Below are positions 17,883 through 27,665 of a stretch of 64,000 nucleotides of DNA, one piece after another; position 1 is the first letter of the stretch; each line of letters opens with the position of its first letter. The DNA comes from Oceanimonas doudoroffii. GTDB taxonomy: Bacteria > Pseudomonadota > Gammaproteobacteria > Enterobacterales > Aeromonadaceae. A program made the translations under genes and the position numbers. The notes under the pieces were generated by a model. The model had not been told where the DNA came from, did not search any database, and worked only from the letters and a program-made list of their open reading frames with translations. The stretch lies in the NCBI RefSeq assembly GCF_002242685.1, contig NZ_NBIM01000009.1, forward strand, positions 52,496 to 116,495, written 5' to 3'.

Positions 17883-19481
17883 TTAGCCCTCCGCCGCCCG
17901 GCCCTTCTGCGGAAAAAGTCCGCGCGGCCGCTTTTGAATGAACAGGATGATGAACACCAGCACCATGATCTTGGCCAGCACGGCGCCGGCCCAGGGCTCC
18001 AGGATCTGGTTCAGCACACCGAGCGAGAGTCCGGCCACCAGGGTGCCCCAGAGGTTGCCCACACCACCGAACACCACCACCATAAAGGAGTCGATAATGT
18101 AGTTCTGCCCCAGGTTGGGCCCCACGTTGGTGAGCTGGGACAGGGCCACTCCGGCCAGCCCGGCCACCCCGGAGCCCAGCCCGAAGGTCAGCATGTCCAC
18201 GCGCGTGGCACGAATGCCCATGGCCCGGGCCATGCTGCGGTTCTGGGTGACCGCGCGCACCTCCAGTCCCAGCCGGGTACCTTTCATTACCCACATCAGG
18301 GCAACGAACACCAGCAGGGCAAAGCCCAGCACATAAAGCCGGTTGAGGGTCAGCGACAGGGCGTCGTTCACCACCAGGGAACCGCTCATCCACTCCGGCG
18401 TGACCACGGTACGGTTCAGGGGAGAGACCAGGGTGCGCACCAGCTGCTGCAGGATCAGGCTGACGCCAAAGGTGGCCAGCAGGGTTTCCAGGGGCTTGCC
18501 CTTAAGATGGCGAATCACCCCCCGCTCAATGGCGATACCGGTCAGTGCCGCCACCAAAAACCCGGTGGGAATGGCCAGCAGCAACGCCAGTCCGGGCTGC
18601 CCCGGCAATAATTGCTGCAGCATCCAGGTGCTGTAGGCCCCCAGCATGATCAGCTCGCCGTGAGCCATGTTGATCACGCCCATGACCCCAAAGGTAATCG
18701 CCAGCCCGATGGCGGCCAGCACCAGCACCGAGCCCAGGCTCAGGCCGAAGTAGAGGGTTTCGGCGGCGCGATTGAGCCTCAGGTTCTGTTCGATGTCGGC
18801 AAGCGCCCGGCCGGCGGCCTCGGCCAGTTCCCCCTCACCCGCGGCGGCGCGGTTCAGGGCGATGCGCACCTCGTTGTGCAGATCGCCTGTCAGCGTTTCA
18901 ACGGCGGTGATGTCCCCCTGCTCCAGACGGTGTATGGCCAGGGCCTGATTCAGCCGGTGCCGCGTCTGGCGGTCGCTCTCCTGCGCCAGCAGGGCCGTCA
19001 GGGTGGGGACCAGTCCGTCGTCTACCCCACCCAGCAGGCGCTCGGCCGAAGCCCGGCGCAGGGCCGCATCGTCCCCATGCAGATCCAGCTGCGCCAGGGC
19101 GTTACGCAACTGGTTGCGCAGGCGGTTGTTGATACTGATTCGATTCAACTCCCGGCGCCCCAGGGTACCCAGGCTGTCATTGCTGAGGGCATCGAGCACC
19201 GGCCAGTGCCGGCCGTCGGTACTGACGACCAGCACAAACCGCCGATCGGCCTTGCTGCGCTGCAACCGGCCGTCCAGCAGGGCCGCCAGCCAGTCCCGCG
19301 CCCGTGCATCCCCGCTGTTGATAATGGCGTCAATGGCCTGCCCCTTGGCGTCAAAGGCGCGCACGTCCAGCGCCTCCAGCAGGGCCTGGCCGTTATCGAC
19401 CTGAGCCGCGGCCGGCAGCGCCGGGATCAGCAGTCCCGCCACCAGCCATAGCCTGAGCGTCAGGTCCTTGAGCATCTTCAT
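17883..19481 (-). CDS. urtB: Urea ABC transporter permease UrtB
   Basis: A 532-residue protein. UrtB permeases are known for a long periplasmic N-terminal part before the LivH-type membrane domain, and that is what is seen: a signal-like segment at 5-25, a soluble helical region of about 200 residues, then hydrophobic segments from about residue 240 (SLGSVLVLAAIGLAITFGV). GVINMAHGELIMLGAY is the LivH family motif. AAAGGA precedes the ATG. It is separated from urtA by 132 bp holding two strong hairpins, so its level may be set below that of the binding protein. Confidence 0.92.
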   Translation of the reverse strand: MKMLKDLTLRLWLVAGLLIPALPAAAQVDNGQALLEALDVRAFDAKGQAIDAIINSGDARARDWLAALLDGRLQRSKADRRFVLVVSTDGRHWPVLDALSNDSLGTLGRRELNRISINNRLRNQLRNALAQLDLHGDDAALRRASAERLLGGVDDGLVPTLTALLAQESDRQTRHRLNQALAIHRLEQGDITAVETLTGDLHNEVRIALNRAAAGEGELAEAAGRALADIEQNLRLNRAAETLYFGLSLGSVLVLAAIGLAITFGVMGVINMAHGELIMLGAYSTWMLQQLLPGQPGLALLLAIPTGFLVAALTGIAIERGVIRHLKGKPLETLLATFGVSLILQQLVRTLVSPLNRTVVTPEWMSGSLVVNDALSLTLNRLYVLGFALLVFVALMWVMKGTRLGLEVRAVTQNRSMARAMGIRATRVDMLTFGLGSGVAGLAGVALSQLTNVGPNLGQNYIIDSFMVVVFGGVGNLWGTLVAGLSLGVLNQILEPWAGAVLAKIMVLVFIILFIQKRPRGLFPQKGRAAEG

Positions 19482-19520
19482 GGTGTTGTCCTTTGTTCTT
19501 CGGTGCGTTCAGGCGCTTCC

Positions 19521-19554
19521 TTGAACAGCGTCACCCCGTGATGACGCTGTTCAA
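19521..19554 (-). other. Strong hairpin between urtA and urtB
   Basis: TTGAACAGCGTCA and TGACGCTGTTCAA are perfect 13-bp complements around an 8-base loop that can itself pair further (TCAC/GTGA). It lies in the urtA-urtB spacer, about 40 bases before the urtB start. No T-run follows on the transcribed (minus) strand. Such elements commonly protect the upstream binding-protein mRNA or reduce read-through. Confidence 0.6.
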
Positions 19555-19568
19555 GGCAGGCGGTGAAT

Positions 19569-19616
19569 GGCCGGCAGCATGACCCCGTGCCCGCTGCCGG
19601 CCTTATGCCGGGGTCA
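19569..19616 (-). other. Two alternative hairpins at the urtA stop
   Basis: GGCCGGCAGC (19569-19578) pairs perfectly with GCTGCCGGCC (19593-19602). TGACCCCG (19580-19587) pairs perfectly with CGGGGTCA (19609-19616), which overlaps the urtA stop codon. The second stem would enclose the right arm of the first, so the two cannot form together. Neither is followed by a T-run. A switch role is speculative. Confidence 0.45.
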
Positions 19617-20924
19617 GTTGCCCAGCGCCGCCTGGGCTTCCTTCAGCGCCTGACTGCCGCCGCACTGACCGGTCACCACGTTGTAGTTGCCGCATTGCAT
19701 GGGGGTGGTCCAGTCGGCCACCAGCTGTCGCGAGCCGGGCAGATAATCCGACCAGGCGTCCCCCATCACGGTGCCCCTGGTCTGCCAGACCATTTCGAAC
19801 TGACCGTCGTCCTGAATCTCCCCGATAAACACCGGCTTGGTGATATGATGGTTGGGCAGCATGGTGGCGTAGCCACCGCTCAGGTTGGGCACGGTCACAC
19901 CCACGATGGCGTCCCGCACGGCATCCACCTCTGTGGTGCCGGCCTTGCGCACCGCCTCGGCCCACATGTTGAAGCCGATATAATGGGCCTCCATGGGATC
20001 ATTGGTGACGGCGTCGTCCTTGCCGGTATGGTCCAGCCAGGCATCGATAAAGTCGCCGTTGGCTTCGGTGTCCAGGCTCATGAAGTAGTTCCAGGCCGCC
20101 ATATGGCCAACCAGGGGACCGGTGTCGATGCCGGACAACTCCTGCTCGCCCACCGAGAAGGCCACCACCGGAATGTCGGCGGCGTCTATGCCCTGGTTGC
20201 CGAGCTCGCGATAGAAGGGCACGTTGGCGTCGCCGTTGATGGTGGACACCACGGCGGTCTTTTTGCCGGCACTGCCAAAGCGCTTGATCTCCGCCACTAT
20301 GTTCTGCCAGTCGGCGTGACCAAAGGGGGTGTAGTTGATCATGATGTCCTGCTCCGCCACGCCATGATCCTTCAGGTAGGCTTCGAGGATGCGGTTGGTG
20401 GTGCGCGGATATACATAGTCGGTGCCGGCCAATACCCAGCGCTGGACTCCCAGCTCCTTCATCAGGTAATCCACCGCCGGAACGGCCTGCTGGTTGGGCG
20501 CGGCACCGGTATAGAAGACGTTGCGGGAAGACTCTTCACCCTCATACTGAACCGGATAAAACAGCAGGCCGTTCAGCTCTTCCACCACCGGCAGTACCGC
20601 CTTGCGCGACACCGAGGTCCAGTTGCCGAAGATCACGTCCACCTTCTGCTGGGCCAGCAATTCCCGGGCCCGCTCGGCAAACAGCGGCCAGTTTGAGGCG
20701 GGATCCACCACCACCGGCTCCAGCTTTTTGCCCAGCAGGCCACCCTCGGCGTTCTGCTGCTCGATCAGCATTAATACGGTGTCTTTAAGGGTGGATTCGC
20801 TGATGGCCATGGTGCCGGAGAGGGAATGCAGTATGCCGACCTTGATCACATCGTCCTGGGCGCTGGCACAAAAGGATGTCAGGCCGACGGCCAGCAGGGC
20901 GGAGTAGCAAAGGGATTTGTTCAC
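19614..20924 (-). CDS. urtA: Urea ABC transporter substrate-binding protein UrtA
   Basis: A 436-residue periplasmic binding protein of the UrtA/AmiC family. The start is taken as GTG at 20924, because AAGGAG lies just upstream of it and just downstream of an alternative ATG at 20948. A signal peptide is clear (NKSLCYSALLAVGLTSFCASA), with probable cleavage before QDDVIKVG. The mature part begins VGILHSLSGTMAISES and contains NWTSVSRKAVLPV and LNGLLFYPVQYEGEE, segments typical of urea-binding UrtA. It heads urtABCDE behind a sigma-54 promoter match, consistent with expression under nitrogen limitation. No urease genes are in the window. Confidence 0.93.
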   Translation of the reverse strand: MNKSLCYSALLAVGLTSFCASAQDDVIKVGILHSLSGTMAISESTLKDTVLMLIEQQNAEGGLLGKKLEPVVVDPASNWPLFAERARELLAQQKVDVIFGNWTSVSRKAVLPVVEELNGLLFYPVQYEGEESSRNVFYTGAAPNQQAVPAVDYLMKELGVQRWVLAGTDYVYPRTTNRILEAYLKDHGVAEQDIMINYTPFGHADWQNIVAEIKRFGSAGKKTAVVSTINGDANVPFYRELGNQGIDAADIPVVAFSVGEQELSGIDTGPLVGHMAAWNYFMSLDTEANGDFIDAWLDHTGKDDAVTNDPMEAHYIGFNMWAEAVRKAGTTEVDAVRDAIVGVTVPNLSGGYATMLPNHHITKPVFIGEIQDDGQFEMVWQTRGTVMGDAWSDYLPGSRQLVADWTTPMQCGNYNVVTGQCGGSQALKEAQAALGN

Positions 20925-20971
20925 GGTAAGCTCCTTGTGATGAAACACTGATACGGGTGCTTCGAGAGCAA

Positions 20972-20987
20972 AGCAAGGGCCATGCCA
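20972..20987 (-). promoter_or_regulatory. Sigma-54 promoter of the urt operon
   Basis: On the minus strand TGGCATGGCCCTTGCT fits the sigma-54 consensus TGGCACg-N4-TTGCW at every key position: GG and GC are exactly 12 bases apart, and only the C of TGGCAC differs. It is 48 bases upstream of the urtA GTG. A nitrogen-regulated transporter is a typical sigma-54/NtrC target, which supports the call. Confidence 0.72.
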
Positions 20988-21048
20988 TCACAAAAAGTCA
21001 ATTAAAAACAATTACATGAAATAAAAGTTCGAAAATGGTGAGCGTGAT

Positions 21049-21066
21049 TAACCCAAAAAGGGTGCA
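21049..21066. promoter_or_regulatory. Candidate NtrC enhancer site
   Basis: On the minus strand the site reads TGCACCCTTTTTGGGTTA. One half (TGCACC) is a perfect NtrC half-site; the other is imperfect, although ACCC-AAAAA-GGGT is a perfect inverted repeat. Its centre is roughly 70 bp upstream of the sigma-54 -24 element, where NtrC enhancers are usually found. Confidence 0.4.
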
Positions 21067-21165
21067 GCCGCAGAGGACACGGGCGAAGCCGGCACCAAAA
21101 GGGGGCACAGGGCACGGGCGAAGTGGCAAACGTCACCAAAACCGGACCGGCAACGCCGGGCCCAG

Positions 21166-21192
21166 AAAAACTAAAAGCCCGGTATACCGGGC
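21166..21192 (-). terminator. Rho-independent terminator of gdhA
   Basis: GCCCGGTATACCGGGC forms a GC stem. On the minus strand it is followed by TTTTAGTTTTT. It lies about 30 bases after the gdhA stop. The remaining sequence up to the urtA start holds the urt promoter region. Confidence 0.75.
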
Positions 21193-21222
21193 CTTTAGAC
21201 GTAATTCAAAGGGGCGGTGCGG

Positions 21223-22623
<1,401 letters not shown>

Positions 22624-22637
22624 TTAAGAGACCCCGA

Positions 22638-22669
22638 CATATTGAAATATGGCGCCGCCCTTGGGTCAA
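22638..22669 (-). promoter_or_regulatory. Candidate gdhA promoter with overlapping palindrome
   Basis: On the minus strand TTGACC (22669-22664) and TTCAAT (22646-22641) have a 17-bp spacer. The -10 lies inside a palindrome, CATATTGAAATATG (22638-22651), which could be an operator. The -10 match is only 4 of 6. Confidence 0.35.
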
Positions 22670-22802
22670 TGACTAATTTTCAAATACATATACTAAAAAG
22701 AAGAATATTTATGCTCTCTTAGAACGTTGAGGCAGATCACAACCTGCCCTCGGCCTCAAGCAAGCGGCTATGCTTGATCATGCACACTGAGAGGCAAAGG
22801 AT

Positions 22803-24515
22803 ATGGATGTCAGCGGATCCTGGTCGGCGCAGGACAGCGCCCTCGGCCAAACACTCATTGAACAGGGGCACCTCACCCAAACCGAGCTGGGCAGGCTGGC
22901 ACGCCTGCGCCAGCAGCAGCAGGAGACGGTGCCCCTGACCCGGTTGCTGCTCAACCTGGGCATGATGTCGGAGCGGGAGCTGGCCCGCACCCTGGCCGGA
23001 CAGTACCGGCTGCCGCTGACCGACAGCGCGCACTACCCGCCCACGTCTCCGCTGGATCAGCCCCTGCCCTACCGGTTTCTCAAGGAGCACCACCTGGTGC
23101 CCCTGGGCCAGGAAGAAAACACCCTGGTACTGGCCATGGTGGATCCCGGTGACCAATTTGCCCTGCAGGCCATGGCCATGCTCTGCAACCAGCCGGTGCA
23201 GCCCAGGGTGGGAGTCAGCTCCGAGATCGACGCCGCCATTGAACGACTCTACGGTGAAGGCCAGAGCAAAATGGGCGACATTCTGTCGGCGGTGCAGCAA
23301 GAGGAAGAAACCGAGGAGCGCATCGCCCAGCTGAAAGACATGGCCAGCGAGGCACCGGTGATTCGGCTGGTCAACCTGCTGATCCAGAAGGCGGTGGAGC
23401 TGAGGGCGTCGGATATCCATGTTGAGCCCTTTGAAAACCGGCTCAACGTTCGTTACCGCATCGACGGCGTGTTGCAGCAGGCCGAGGCTCCGCCGGTCAG
23501 CATGACCCCCGCCATTATTTCACGCATCAAGATACTGGCCCGACTCAATATCGCCGAGCGCCGCCTGCCCCAGGACGGCCGCATTGAGCTGCGCGTGCAG
23601 GGCCAGGACCTCGACATTCGGGTTTCCACCGTACCCACCATGCACGGCGAAAGCCTGGTCATGCGCCTGCTGAACCGCGAGAGCGTGGTGCTCGACTTCG
23701 ACGCCCTGGGCTTTGCCCGCGACACTCGGGCCAGGCTGCAGCAGGTGCTGACCATTCCCCACGGCGTGCTGCTGGTGACCGGCCCCACCGGCAGCGGCAA
23801 GACCACCACCCTGTATACGGCGCTGAACCGGCTCAACACCGCCGAGCGCAAGCTGATCACGGTGGAAGACCCGGTGGAATACCAGTTGGAGGGCATCAAC
23901 CAGATTCACGTCAAACCCGCCATCGGCCTGACCTTTGCCAGCGCCCTGCGCGCCATCGTGCGCCAGGATCCGGACGTCATCATGGTGGGGGAAATGCGCG
24001 ACCTGGAAACCGCCCGCATCTGTGTGCAGTCGGCCCTCACCGGTCACCTGGTACTGTCCACCCTGCACACCAACGATGCCGCCAGCAGCGTAACCCGGCT
24101 GCTGGAAATGGGGGTGGAAGACTACCTGCTGACCTCAACCCTTAACGGCGTTATCGGCCAGCGCCTGATACGGGTGCTCTGTCCCCATTGCAAGGAAGGC
24201 TATACCCCTTTGCCTGAACTGGTGCGCGAACTCGGGCTGGCGGCACTCGCCCCGAATGAGCCGATACGGCTGTATCGTCCCGTGGGCTGCGACCACTGCG
24301 CCGGCACCGGTTACCACGGCCGGCTGGCCATTCAGGAGCTGCTGGTAATGAACGACGACATTCGCAAGCTGGTATTGAGCCATGCCGACGCCGGCCAGAT
24401 CCAGCGGGCCGCCGTGGCCGCCGGCATGCGCACCATGTATGGCGACGGCCTGCTCAAGGCCTTGCAGGGAATCACCCATGTGGAAGAGGTGATTCGGGTT
24501 ACTCAGGAGGGCTGA
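22803..24515 (+). CDS. gspE: Type II secretion ATPase GspE
   Basis: A 570-residue secretion ATPase, longer than Exe/Eps-type GspE (about 500) because of an N-terminal N1E/MshEN-like domain (about 1-150). The catalytic core has Walker A GPTGSGKTTT (327-336), the Asp box and VEDPVEYQ, Walker B DPDVIMVGEMRD (389-400) and the His box with LSTLHTND. A zinc tetracysteine module is present (C460, C463, C496, C499). It powers pseudopilus assembly at the inner membrane. It opens a 12.4-kb operon; AAAGGA precedes the ATG. Confidence 0.93.
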   Translation: MDVSGSWSAQDSALGQTLIEQGHLTQTELGRLARLRQQQQETVPLTRLLLNLGMMSERELARTLAGQYRLPLTDSAHYPPTSPLDQPLPYRFLKEHHLVPLGQEENTLVLAMVDPGDQFALQAMAMLCNQPVQPRVGVSSEIDAAIERLYGEGQSKMGDILSAVQQEEETEERIAQLKDMASEAPVIRLVNLLIQKAVELRASDIHVEPFENRLNVRYRIDGVLQQAEAPPVSMTPAIISRIKILARLNIAERRLPQDGRIELRVQGQDLDIRVSTVPTMHGESLVMRLLNRESVVLDFDALGFARDTRARLQQVLTIPHGVLLVTGPTGSGKTTTLYTALNRLNTAERKLITVEDPVEYQLEGINQIHVKPAIGLTFASALRAIVRQDPDVIMVGEMRDLETARICVQSALTGHLVLSTLHTNDAASSVTRLLEMGVEDYLLTSTLNGVIGQRLIRVLCPHCKEGYTPLPELVRELGLAALAPNEPIRLYRPVGCDHCAGTGYHGRLAIQELLVMNDDIRKLVLSHADAGQIQRAAVAAGMRTMYGDGLLKALQGITHVEEVIRVTQEG

Positions 24516-24516
24516 G

Positions 24517-25737
24517 ATGGCGCTGTTTCACTTTCGGGCGGTGAGCCACGGCGGCGAAGAGCAGGAAGGCCGGCTGGAAGGCGCCGATCAGCAGGCCATA
24601 GTGCGGCAACTGCAACAGCGGGGGCTGATCCCCCTCAGTGTCGAACCCGCCGGCGCGCACGGCCCCGGTTTACTGACCGGCAAAATCGGCCTGGGCCGCC
24701 AGGGCACAGGCGCCCGATATATTCAGTCCCTGACCGAGGATCTGGCGGCCCTGCTCAAGGCCGGCATTCCTCTGGAGCGGGCCCTGGGCATCATGATCCA
24801 GGTGCGCGGCGGCGAGCAGGATACGCACTTGCTCGACCGCATTCGCGAGGGCATTCGGCGTGGCCAGGCGTTGTCGGCGGTGCTGGCAGAGCAAAACGCC
24901 GGCTTTTCGCCCTTTTACCTCAACATGATTCGCGCCGCCGAGCTCTCGGGCAACCTGGAGCAGGGGCTGGCGGATCTGGCCCTCTACCTTGATCGCAGTC
25001 GCCGGCTGCGAGAAAAGGCGCTCTCGGCGCTGATCTACCCCTTGATCCTGCTGCTGGTTTCCGCCGCCTCGCTGCTGATCATTCTCACCTACGTCATTCC
25101 CCAGTTTCAGCAACTGTTCGCCGACATGGGCCAGGCCATGCCCCTGCCCACCCGCATCGTCATCGGCACCGCCGACTTCATCAGAAACACCGGCCCCTGG
25201 CTGCTGCTGGGGTTGCTGCTGGTGCTGCTCTATCTGCGCCATCGGTTGCGTGAGCCCGGAGTGCGCCTGGCCTGGCACACACTGTTACTGCGCCTGCCCC
25301 TGGCCGGTTCGCTGATACAGCGGCTGGAAGTGGCCCGCTTCAGCCGTAGCCTGGGGACCCTGATGAAGGGCGGCGTACCCCTGCTGGGTGCCCTAGATAT
25401 CGCCCGCCAGACTCTGGGCAATCAGTTGCTGCAAGCGGTCCTGGCCGAGGCCGGCCGCGAGCTGAAGGAAGGCAAGCGGCTGGCGGCACCACTGCAGGCC
25501 TCGGGCCGGTTTCCGCCCCTGGCGATACAGATGATTCGCGTGGGCGAGGAAACCGGCCAGCTGGAAGAGATGCTGCTCAGGGTAGCCGACACCTATGACA
25601 GGGAAGTGGAAAACGCCATTCAGCGCCTGCTGACCATACTGGAGCCGGTGCTGATCCTGGGCCTGGGGGTGCTGATTGCCGGCATTATCATTTCCATGCT
25701 GATGGCCATTCTCGGTATCAACGAACTGCCCATCTAG
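24517..25737 (+). CDS. gspF: Type II secretion inner-membrane platform protein GspF
   Basis: A 406-residue protein of the GspF/PilC family. Two repeated cytoplasmic GspF domains (about 70-190 and 270-400) and three hydrophobic segments (about 170-195, 220-240 and 375-400) are visible. MIRAAELSGNLEQGL and MIRVGEETGQLEEML are the paired family motifs. It begins just after the gspE stop and works with GspE as the membrane platform. Confidence 0.94.
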   Translation: MALFHFRAVSHGGEEQEGRLEGADQQAIVRQLQQRGLIPLSVEPAGAHGPGLLTGKIGLGRQGTGARYIQSLTEDLAALLKAGIPLERALGIMIQVRGGEQDTHLLDRIREGIRRGQALSAVLAEQNAGFSPFYLNMIRAAELSGNLEQGLADLALYLDRSRRLREKALSALIYPLILLLVSAASLLIILTYVIPQFQQLFADMGQAMPLPTRIVIGTADFIRNTGPWLLLGLLLVLLYLRHRLREPGVRLAWHTLLLRLPLAGSLIQRLEVARFSRSLGTLMKGGVPLLGALDIARQTLGNQLLQAVLAEAGRELKEGKRLAAPLQASGRFPPLAIQMIRVGEETGQLEEMLLRVADTYDREVENAIQRLLTILEPVLILGLGVLIAGIIISMLMAILGINELPI

Positions 25738-25747
25738 GGAGGTAAAC

Positions 25748-26176
25748 GTGCGTTATCAACATAAAACATACGGAACCGGCTTCACCCTGCTCGAGCTGCT
25801 GGTGGTGCTGGTGATCCTGGGGCTGCTGGCCAGCCTGGCCGGCCCTCAGGTGCTGCGCCAGCTGGGCGGCTCCAAAACCAAAACGGCGGCGCTGCAGATC
25901 AAGGAGCTGAGCACGGCGCTGGATTTGTACCGGCTGGAAGTGGGCCGCCACCCTACCACCGAGCAGGGGTTGGAAGCCCTGCTCAGTGCCCCCACCGAAA
26001 CGAAGGGCTGGAATGGACCCTACCTGACCAAGAAATCGGTACCACAGGACCCCTGGGGCTACGACTACCAGTACCGCGCTCCCGGCCAGCATGGCGAGTT
26101 CGATCTGTTCAGCCTGGGGGCCGACAATCAGCAAGGAGGCTCGGGTGAAGCCCAGGACGTGGTCAGTTGGGAATAA
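25748..26176 (+). CDS. gspG: Type II secretion major pseudopilin GspG
   Basis: A 142-residue pseudopilin. A short leader ends in GTG before the mature FTLLELLVVLVILGLLASL segment, with Glu at position 5. The C-terminal calcium-loop region (LLSAPTETKGWNGPYL, DPWGYDYQYRAPG, DLFSLGAD) is typical of the major pseudopilin GspG. The start is GTG, with GGGAGGT upstream. Processing needs a prepilin peptidase not encoded here. Confidence 0.95.
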   Translation: MRYQHKTYGTGFTLLELLVVLVILGLLASLAGPQVLRQLGGSKTKTAALQIKELSTALDLYRLEVGRHPTTEQGLEALLSAPTETKGWNGPYLTKKSVPQDPWGYDYQYRAPGQHGEFDLFSLGADNQQGGSGEAQDVVSWE

Positions 26177-26609
26177 GGCCACCGGCTTTACCCTGCTCGA
26201 GCTGCTGGTAGTGCTGACCATCGCTACCCTGGCCCTGGCCGTGGCCCTGCCCCGCTTTGCCGCCCTGCTGCCGGGCGCCGAGCTGAAGAGCTACAGCCGT
26301 CAAACCGCCGCGCTGCTGCGGCTGGCCCGCAGTCAGGCCCTCGCCACCGGCGACACCGTTACCCTGACACTGAGCGCAGAGCAACGACATACCCGGTTGT
26401 CGGGACAGGCTGCGGTATACGACTGGCCTGACGGAGTGGAACTGAGCCTGTTCGACACTGAAACGACGCTGGCTTCACAGGTTCACGCCGAGCTGGCATT
26501 TTATCCAGACGGCGCCAGCAGCGGCGGCACCCTGCAGCTGACGGGGGCCGGCCGGCAATACCGCATTCACGTCGACTGGCTGAGTGGAAGGGTGTCGTTT
26601 GATGACTAG
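26145..26609 (+). CDS. gspH: Type II secretion minor pseudopilin GspH
   Basis: A 154-residue minor pseudopilin. The start is taken as GTG at 26145, because AAGGAGG sits just before it and the leader then reads VKPRTWSVGNKATG followed by FTLLELLVVLTIATLAL. The frame remains open 18 codons upstream but inside gspG. It overlaps the gspG end by 32 bases. The rest shows the GspH/FimT pattern (ELKSYSRQTAALLRLARSQA). Confidence 0.9.
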   Translation: MKPRTWSVGNKATGFTLLELLVVLTIATLALAVALPRFAALLPGAELKSYSRQTAALLRLARSQALATGDTVTLTLSAEQRHTRLSGQAAVYDWPDGVELSLFDTETTLASQVHAELAFYPDGASSGGTLQLTGAGRQYRIHVDWLSGRVSFDD

Positions 26610-27003
26610 TCCCGCGTTCCCCCAAAGCCAGCGCGGCTTCACCCTGCTGGAGGTGCTGGTGGCCTTTGCCGTGCTCACCGTCACCCTTGGCGTGCTGCTC
26701 AATATTTTTTCCCTGGCGATGCGCACCACCCAGGCCGTCCAGGATCAGCAAAAGGCGGTGCTGCTGGCGGAATCCAGGCTCGCCGAGCTGAGCGCCGGCG
26801 TTACCCTGCGCCCCGGGGTTGAGCGGGGTGACTTTGACGACCGCTTTGCCTGGGAATCCCGCATTGAGGAATTCGACACCCAGACGCTGATGGACAACCA
26901 GAGCCAGTTGCTTCCCTACCGGCTGTCGGTGGTGGTGAACTGGGGCGACAGCCGCCGCTATGAGCTCGCCACACTGCGGCTGGTTCGCACGGAGGCCAGA
27001 TGA
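26602..27003 (+). CDS. gspI: Type II secretion minor pseudopilin GspI
   Basis: A 133-residue minor pseudopilin with leader MTSPAFPQSQRG and mature FTLLEVLVAFAVLTVTLGVL. The ATG at 26602 has AAGGG upstream and is preferred over a GTG six codons earlier. It overlaps gspH by 8 bases. GspI forms the pseudopilus tip with GspJ and GspK. Confidence 0.91.
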   Translation: MTSPAFPQSQRGFTLLEVLVAFAVLTVTLGVLLNIFSLAMRTTQAVQDQQKAVLLAESRLAELSAGVTLRPGVERGDFDDRFAWESRIEEFDTQTLMDNQSQLLPYRLSVVVNWGDSRRYELATLRLVRTEAR

Positions 27004-27665
27004 CACGTGTCCGCGGCTTCACCCTGCTGGAACTGATGGTAGCCCTGAGTCTGCTTACCCTGCTGGCGGGACTGATGTTCGGCGGCTTTCGGCTGGCCAG
27101 TCGCGCCTGGCAAACCGTGGACGAACACAACAACGTGCTGAGTGAAACCGTGCAGGCCCAGCGCCTGCTGCGCCGGCTGCTGGCCCGCAGCGAGGCTCGC
27201 TCGGTGCCGGAGACCCGGGAAACCGCGCTGCTGTCGTTTCAGGGAGACGAGCACTCACTGATTTTTCTCTCGGCCCTGCCCCAGCGGCATAGCCGCGTCA
27301 GCCAGCCGGCCTGGTTCTACCTGGCGCTGGACGATCAGGAGCCAAAGCAGCCCAGGCTGATCCTGAAAAGCCGGGCCCTGAGCGAAATTTCGCCCGAGCG
27401 GTCTAAGAGCACCGTTGACTGGTACCAACTGGTGGACGACTTTCGGCACCCCGAAACCATTGCCCCGTTGCTGACGATGCCCGCCGAGGACTTTAGCCTG
27501 AACTACCTGCCTCGTCATGAAGACGGCACGGCGTCCGATTGGCAGGCAGACTGGCAGGAGCAAGATGCGCTGCCGGAACTGGTGAAGCTGCAACTGAACG
27601 AAGACTGGCCGGCGCTGGTGGTATCTCCCGGAGGGCAGCCCGATGTCATCAAGCAACTCGACTAG
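27000..27665 (+). CDS. gspJ: Type II secretion minor pseudopilin GspJ
   Basis: A 221-residue minor pseudopilin; leader MTRVRG, mature FTLLELMVALSLLTLLAGL, followed by GspJ features such as WQTVDEHNNVLSETVQAQRLLRRL in the extended helix (about residues 37-60). It overlaps gspI by 4 bases and gspK by 23 bases. It contributes to the tip complex. Confidence 0.92.
   Translation: MTRVRGFTLLELMVALSLLTLLAGLMFGGFRLASRAWQTVDEHNNVLSETVQAQRLLRRLLARSEARSVPETRETALLSFQGDEHSLIFLSALPQRHSRVSQPAWFYLALDDQEPKQPRLILKSRALSEISPERSKSTVDWYQLVDDFRHPETIAPLLTMPAEDFSLNYLPRHEDGTASDWQADWQEQDALPELVKLQLNEDWPALVVSPGGQPDVIKQLD

Noticed and set aside
22727..22746. CRP-like site upstream of gspE (TGTGA on the minus strand)
   Set aside because: Only one half-site is good; the other half (TCAAC) is too weak to call.
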